Origin: Ferruginibacter sp.
GTDB lineage: Bacteria > Bacteroidota > Bacteroidia > Chitinophagales > Chitinophagaceae
Length of the DNA stretch: 64,000 bases
Direction: 5' to 3'
Assembly (NCBI GenBank): GCA_019638575.1
Contig: JAHBTN010000006.1
Coordinates: 1-64,000, forward strand
Shown piece by piece: positions 62,310 to 64,000 of the stretch. Position numbers and translations under genes: made by a program. Under the pieces are notes generated by a model. The model had not been told where the DNA came from. It searched no databases and saw only the letters and a list, made by a program, of their open reading frames with translations. Every line of letters starts with the position of its first letter. Within the stretch, counting starts at the first letter, position 1.

Positions 62310-63335
62310 TTAGTTTCTTTTATAAGCGATATACCAGTTGGAAAAATCCATATACTTTTTATTGTTATCCTGTAACCAGGTATAAACCAAATTATCTTTT
62401 TTTGCCTGGTTAATATAATAACAGAATGTTTCTGTATGGCCGGCATCGTTAAGTGCATTATAAAAGCCAACATAAAAATCCCACCAAAAACCTTTATTTT
62501 CTTTTTTTAATTCGCCCAGCATCGAAAACAATGATTTCATATTTTCAGCCAGTAGCTCATATTTTGATTTGCCTTTATTAGCTTCATTATAGTTTGACGA
62601 TTGCATTAATGACAACATTAAATCGGCAGAGCTAAACTCTTCATCTTTTTTTGAAAAGGGCACTGTTATATTTACACCGCTGCTATCATTATTTTTTACA
62701 TGTTTGTTTAATTCATCTTCGTATAATGCCAATGCACTTTCGGCTCTTTTTCCGGTAGGCTCCAGCATTAAAAAATTACCAAGCGCTAAAATGCTTTTTA
62801 TGCGGTTGCCTTGTACACTCATACTGTAGCCAAGTAATAAGTGGCTACTTGCATGCGACGGGTTTATTTTCAGGCCTTTCATCAATGCATTATCGGCATC
62901 TTTGTATTCTTTAAGGTTAAATGCAGTTAAGGCCAGGTTGTAATACAGCAGGCTGTTGTTTGTATATTTCTTAATTCCTTCTTTATATGTTTTTAATGCC
63001 TGTGTATGTTTGCCAGATTCATCAAGTATAGATCCTTTTAGGATATATGCCTGGTCAACATATCCTTTGTTGGCTGCAATCACTTTATTGCAATAAGTTA
63101 ATGATTCATCGTATTTTTTATAGGCATAATAAGTTGATGCTAATTCATAATTGGCTTGTTGCGAATTTTTGTCAATCTTAAGGGCCTGTTTATATTTTTC
63201 AATTGCTCCGCTGTAATCGCCCCTGTCGTGCAGTTTCACACCTTCGGCTATCAAATTTGCAACGGTGTTTTGCTGAGCAAATACTACTGTAATTGAAAAA
63301 ATAAAACATAAGGCCAAGCCAACAATCTTTTTCAT
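62310..63335 (-). CDS. Exported TPR-repeat protein
   Basis: A 341-aa protein from the Met of MKKIVGLALCFIFSITVVFA (signal peptide ending in Ala-Gln). It contains about five TPR units in residues 30-200: AEGVKLHDRGDYSGAIEKYK, ANYELASTYYAYKKYDESLT, AYILKGSILDESGKHTQALK, LYYNLALTAFNLKEYKDADN and ASSHLLLGYSMSVQGNRIKS. The C-terminal 140 residues have no recognised domain. TPR proteins scaffold protein complexes, here on the outer side of the inner membrane. It lies 9 nt after the stop of the next gene upstream on the same strand, so the two form a pair. Confidence 0.88.
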   Translation of the reverse strand: MKKIVGLALCFIFSITVVFAQQNTVANLIAEGVKLHDRGDYSGAIEKYKQALKIDKNSQQANYELASTYYAYKKYDESLTYCNKVIAANKGYVDQAYILKGSILDESGKHTQALKTYKEGIKKYTNNSLLYYNLALTAFNLKEYKDADNALMKGLKINPSHASSHLLLGYSMSVQGNRIKSILALGNFLMLEPTGKRAESALALYEDELNKHVKNNDSSGVNITVPFSKKDEEFSSADLMLSLMQSSNYNEANKGKSKYELLAENMKSLFSMLGELKKENKGFWWDFYVGFYNALNDAGHTETFCYYINQAKKDNLVYTWLQDNNKKYMDFSNWYIAYKRN

Positions 63336-63344
63336 GTACATTTT

Positions 63345-63824
63345 TTAGTTTGTCAGTACTGCATTTTCTTCAAGTTTTTTCCTAAACTTCTTTTTAAGAT
63401 TAAATTTATTGGCCGGCTTATTGCAATAATCCAGCACCATCCTGCAAGCATTTTTTTCTACAGTAAGTGCATCGGCAGGGTTTTGTTTATGCTCCAGGTT
63501 GTATTTGGCCATAGCAGCAATAAACAGGCTAAGCAGGTTAATATTACTTCTTATATATTCAGCAACATTTTGCATGTAAAAATTATATTTTTTTGTCCCC
63601 GATACCCAATCGGCCAAAAACTTTACAGCATTTTGCCTGCTAATACTTTCGGCATCAAATGTGGTTGTTAAAATATAATTGGCGGCAGATAAAGCAAAAG
63701 GTTCGGTTTCAATATAATCCGATGGCTTTTCCAGTTTTATATCCTGGTAAGGATAAATGGTTTGGCCAACAGAAACCCTCCCGGCACATATCAAAAGAAA
63801 GATGAGAAATATCCTGTTCATCAT
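63345..63824 (-). CDS. Small exported protein, uncharacterised
   Basis: A 159-aa protein with a signal peptide (MMNRIFLIFLLICAGRVSVG) followed by QTIYPYQDIKLEKPSDYI, a helical middle part (NVAEYIRSNINLLSLFIAAM, AKYNLEHKQNPADALTVEKN) and a very basic C-terminus (KFNLKKKFRKKLEE). The ATG at 63824 or 63821 is the start; the frame to 63863 is rejected as a non-signal extension. I do not recognise the family. It pairs with the TPR gene (9-nt gap), suggesting a joint role. Confidence 0.7.
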   Translation of the reverse strand: MMNRIFLIFLLICAGRVSVGQTIYPYQDIKLEKPSDYIETEPFALSAANYILTTTFDAESISRQNAVKFLADWVSGTKKYNFYMQNVAEYIRSNINLLSLFIAAMAKYNLEHKQNPADALTVEKNACRMVLDYCNKPANKFNLKKKFRKKLEENAVLTN

Positions 63825-63970
63825 TTTAAAAAATAAGATGCCGGTAAAAAATTGTAACAGCAATCTGTAAAAATAAATTATACCGGCAATTAAAATTACG
63901 GAGAATATCCTTTTAAAACTTTTTTGAAATTAGAAGTGATGTGAAAGCAGATTTTTAATAGTGTGAGGAA

Positions 63971-64000
63971 ATGGACGATTATTTCAATAACATTTCAACA
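63971..64000 (+). CDS. Possible gene start cut by the window end
   Basis: An ATG at 63971 begins a frame (MDDYFNNIST) open to the edge. Only ten codons are visible, so it is a weak call. It is divergent from the 159-aa gene across about 146 bp. Confidence 0.3.
   Translation, partial: MDDYFNNIST

Noticed and set aside
1-64000. tRNA, rRNA or riboswitch
   Set aside because: I read the spacers on both strands and found no cloverleaf with a T-loop signature, no rRNA stretch and no known riboswitch core.

Overview
The window is AT-rich chromosomal DNA from a member of the Bacteroidota, most likely a Chitinophagaceae-type soil or freshwater bacterium (the family is an inference). Supporting signs are three proteins with type IX secretion (T9SS) C-terminal sorting domains, a PorP/SprF-type protein, a fused alpha/beta 2-oxoacid dehydrogenase E1, DUF1573 and DUF6702 proteins, and repeated promoters of the Bacteroidota form TTTG-N19..21-TAnnTTTG in place of sigma70 boxes. 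I see no rRNA, tRNA, CRISPR array, transposase or integrase.

Region 1-4434 is accessory. Small orphan genes (a GGCT-like protein, a DUF6943-like protein, a 249-aa conserved protein, a 62-aa probable DNA-binding protein and an ORF6N protein) are separated by long gene-free stretches full of nested inverted repeats. Two of these elements (1257-1376 and 1964-2086) share a 52-nt core with one difference, while their outer stems differ in sequence and both stay perfectly paired. That is the clearest unexplained signal in the window.

Region 4610-11701 is on the minus strand: an orphan beta-rich protein, a stand-alone Smr protein, a CvfB-like S1 protein, and a galactan/galactose operon (GH53 endo-galactanase lipoprotein, galactokinase, Na+/galactose symporter, aldose 1-epimerase) behind a recognisable promoter. 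The operon cuts galactan outside the cell, imports galactose with sodium and phosphorylates it; galT and galE are not in the window.

Region 11944-28818 is on the plus strand apart from one LOG gene: a DEAD-box helicase, RecG, a 1202-aa PKD/T9SS-B protein with its PorP/SprF partner, a GlcD-like oxidase, a sodium:solute symporter, an O-methyltransferase abutting a GH73-LysM hydrolase, hpt and a VWA protein. Region 28820-37341 holds grpE-dnaJ, a minimal T9SS-A protein, a peroxiredoxin, an aquaporin-like channel lacking the usual filter arginine, two DUF1573 proteins, the fused E1 and a TRIC channel.

Region 37374-49143 holds a T9SS-B protein, a lipoprotein gene cut by one in-frame stop, YebC, a two-gene module (GNAT-like protein plus a 55-aa protein), an outer-membrane barrel, tryptophan 2,3-dioxygenase, a VPS10/BNR protein, a MORN-repeat protein and an esterase. 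Region 49221-64000 holds the HupE-M1 peptidase pair with a divergent DUF6702 gene, PAP2-CorC, two tandem LTA-synthase-like sulfatases, a methyltransferase divergent from a glmM-type gene across a palindromic operator candidate, a cysteine desulfurase, a TPR protein and a small secreted protein. A possible gene start lies at the right edge.
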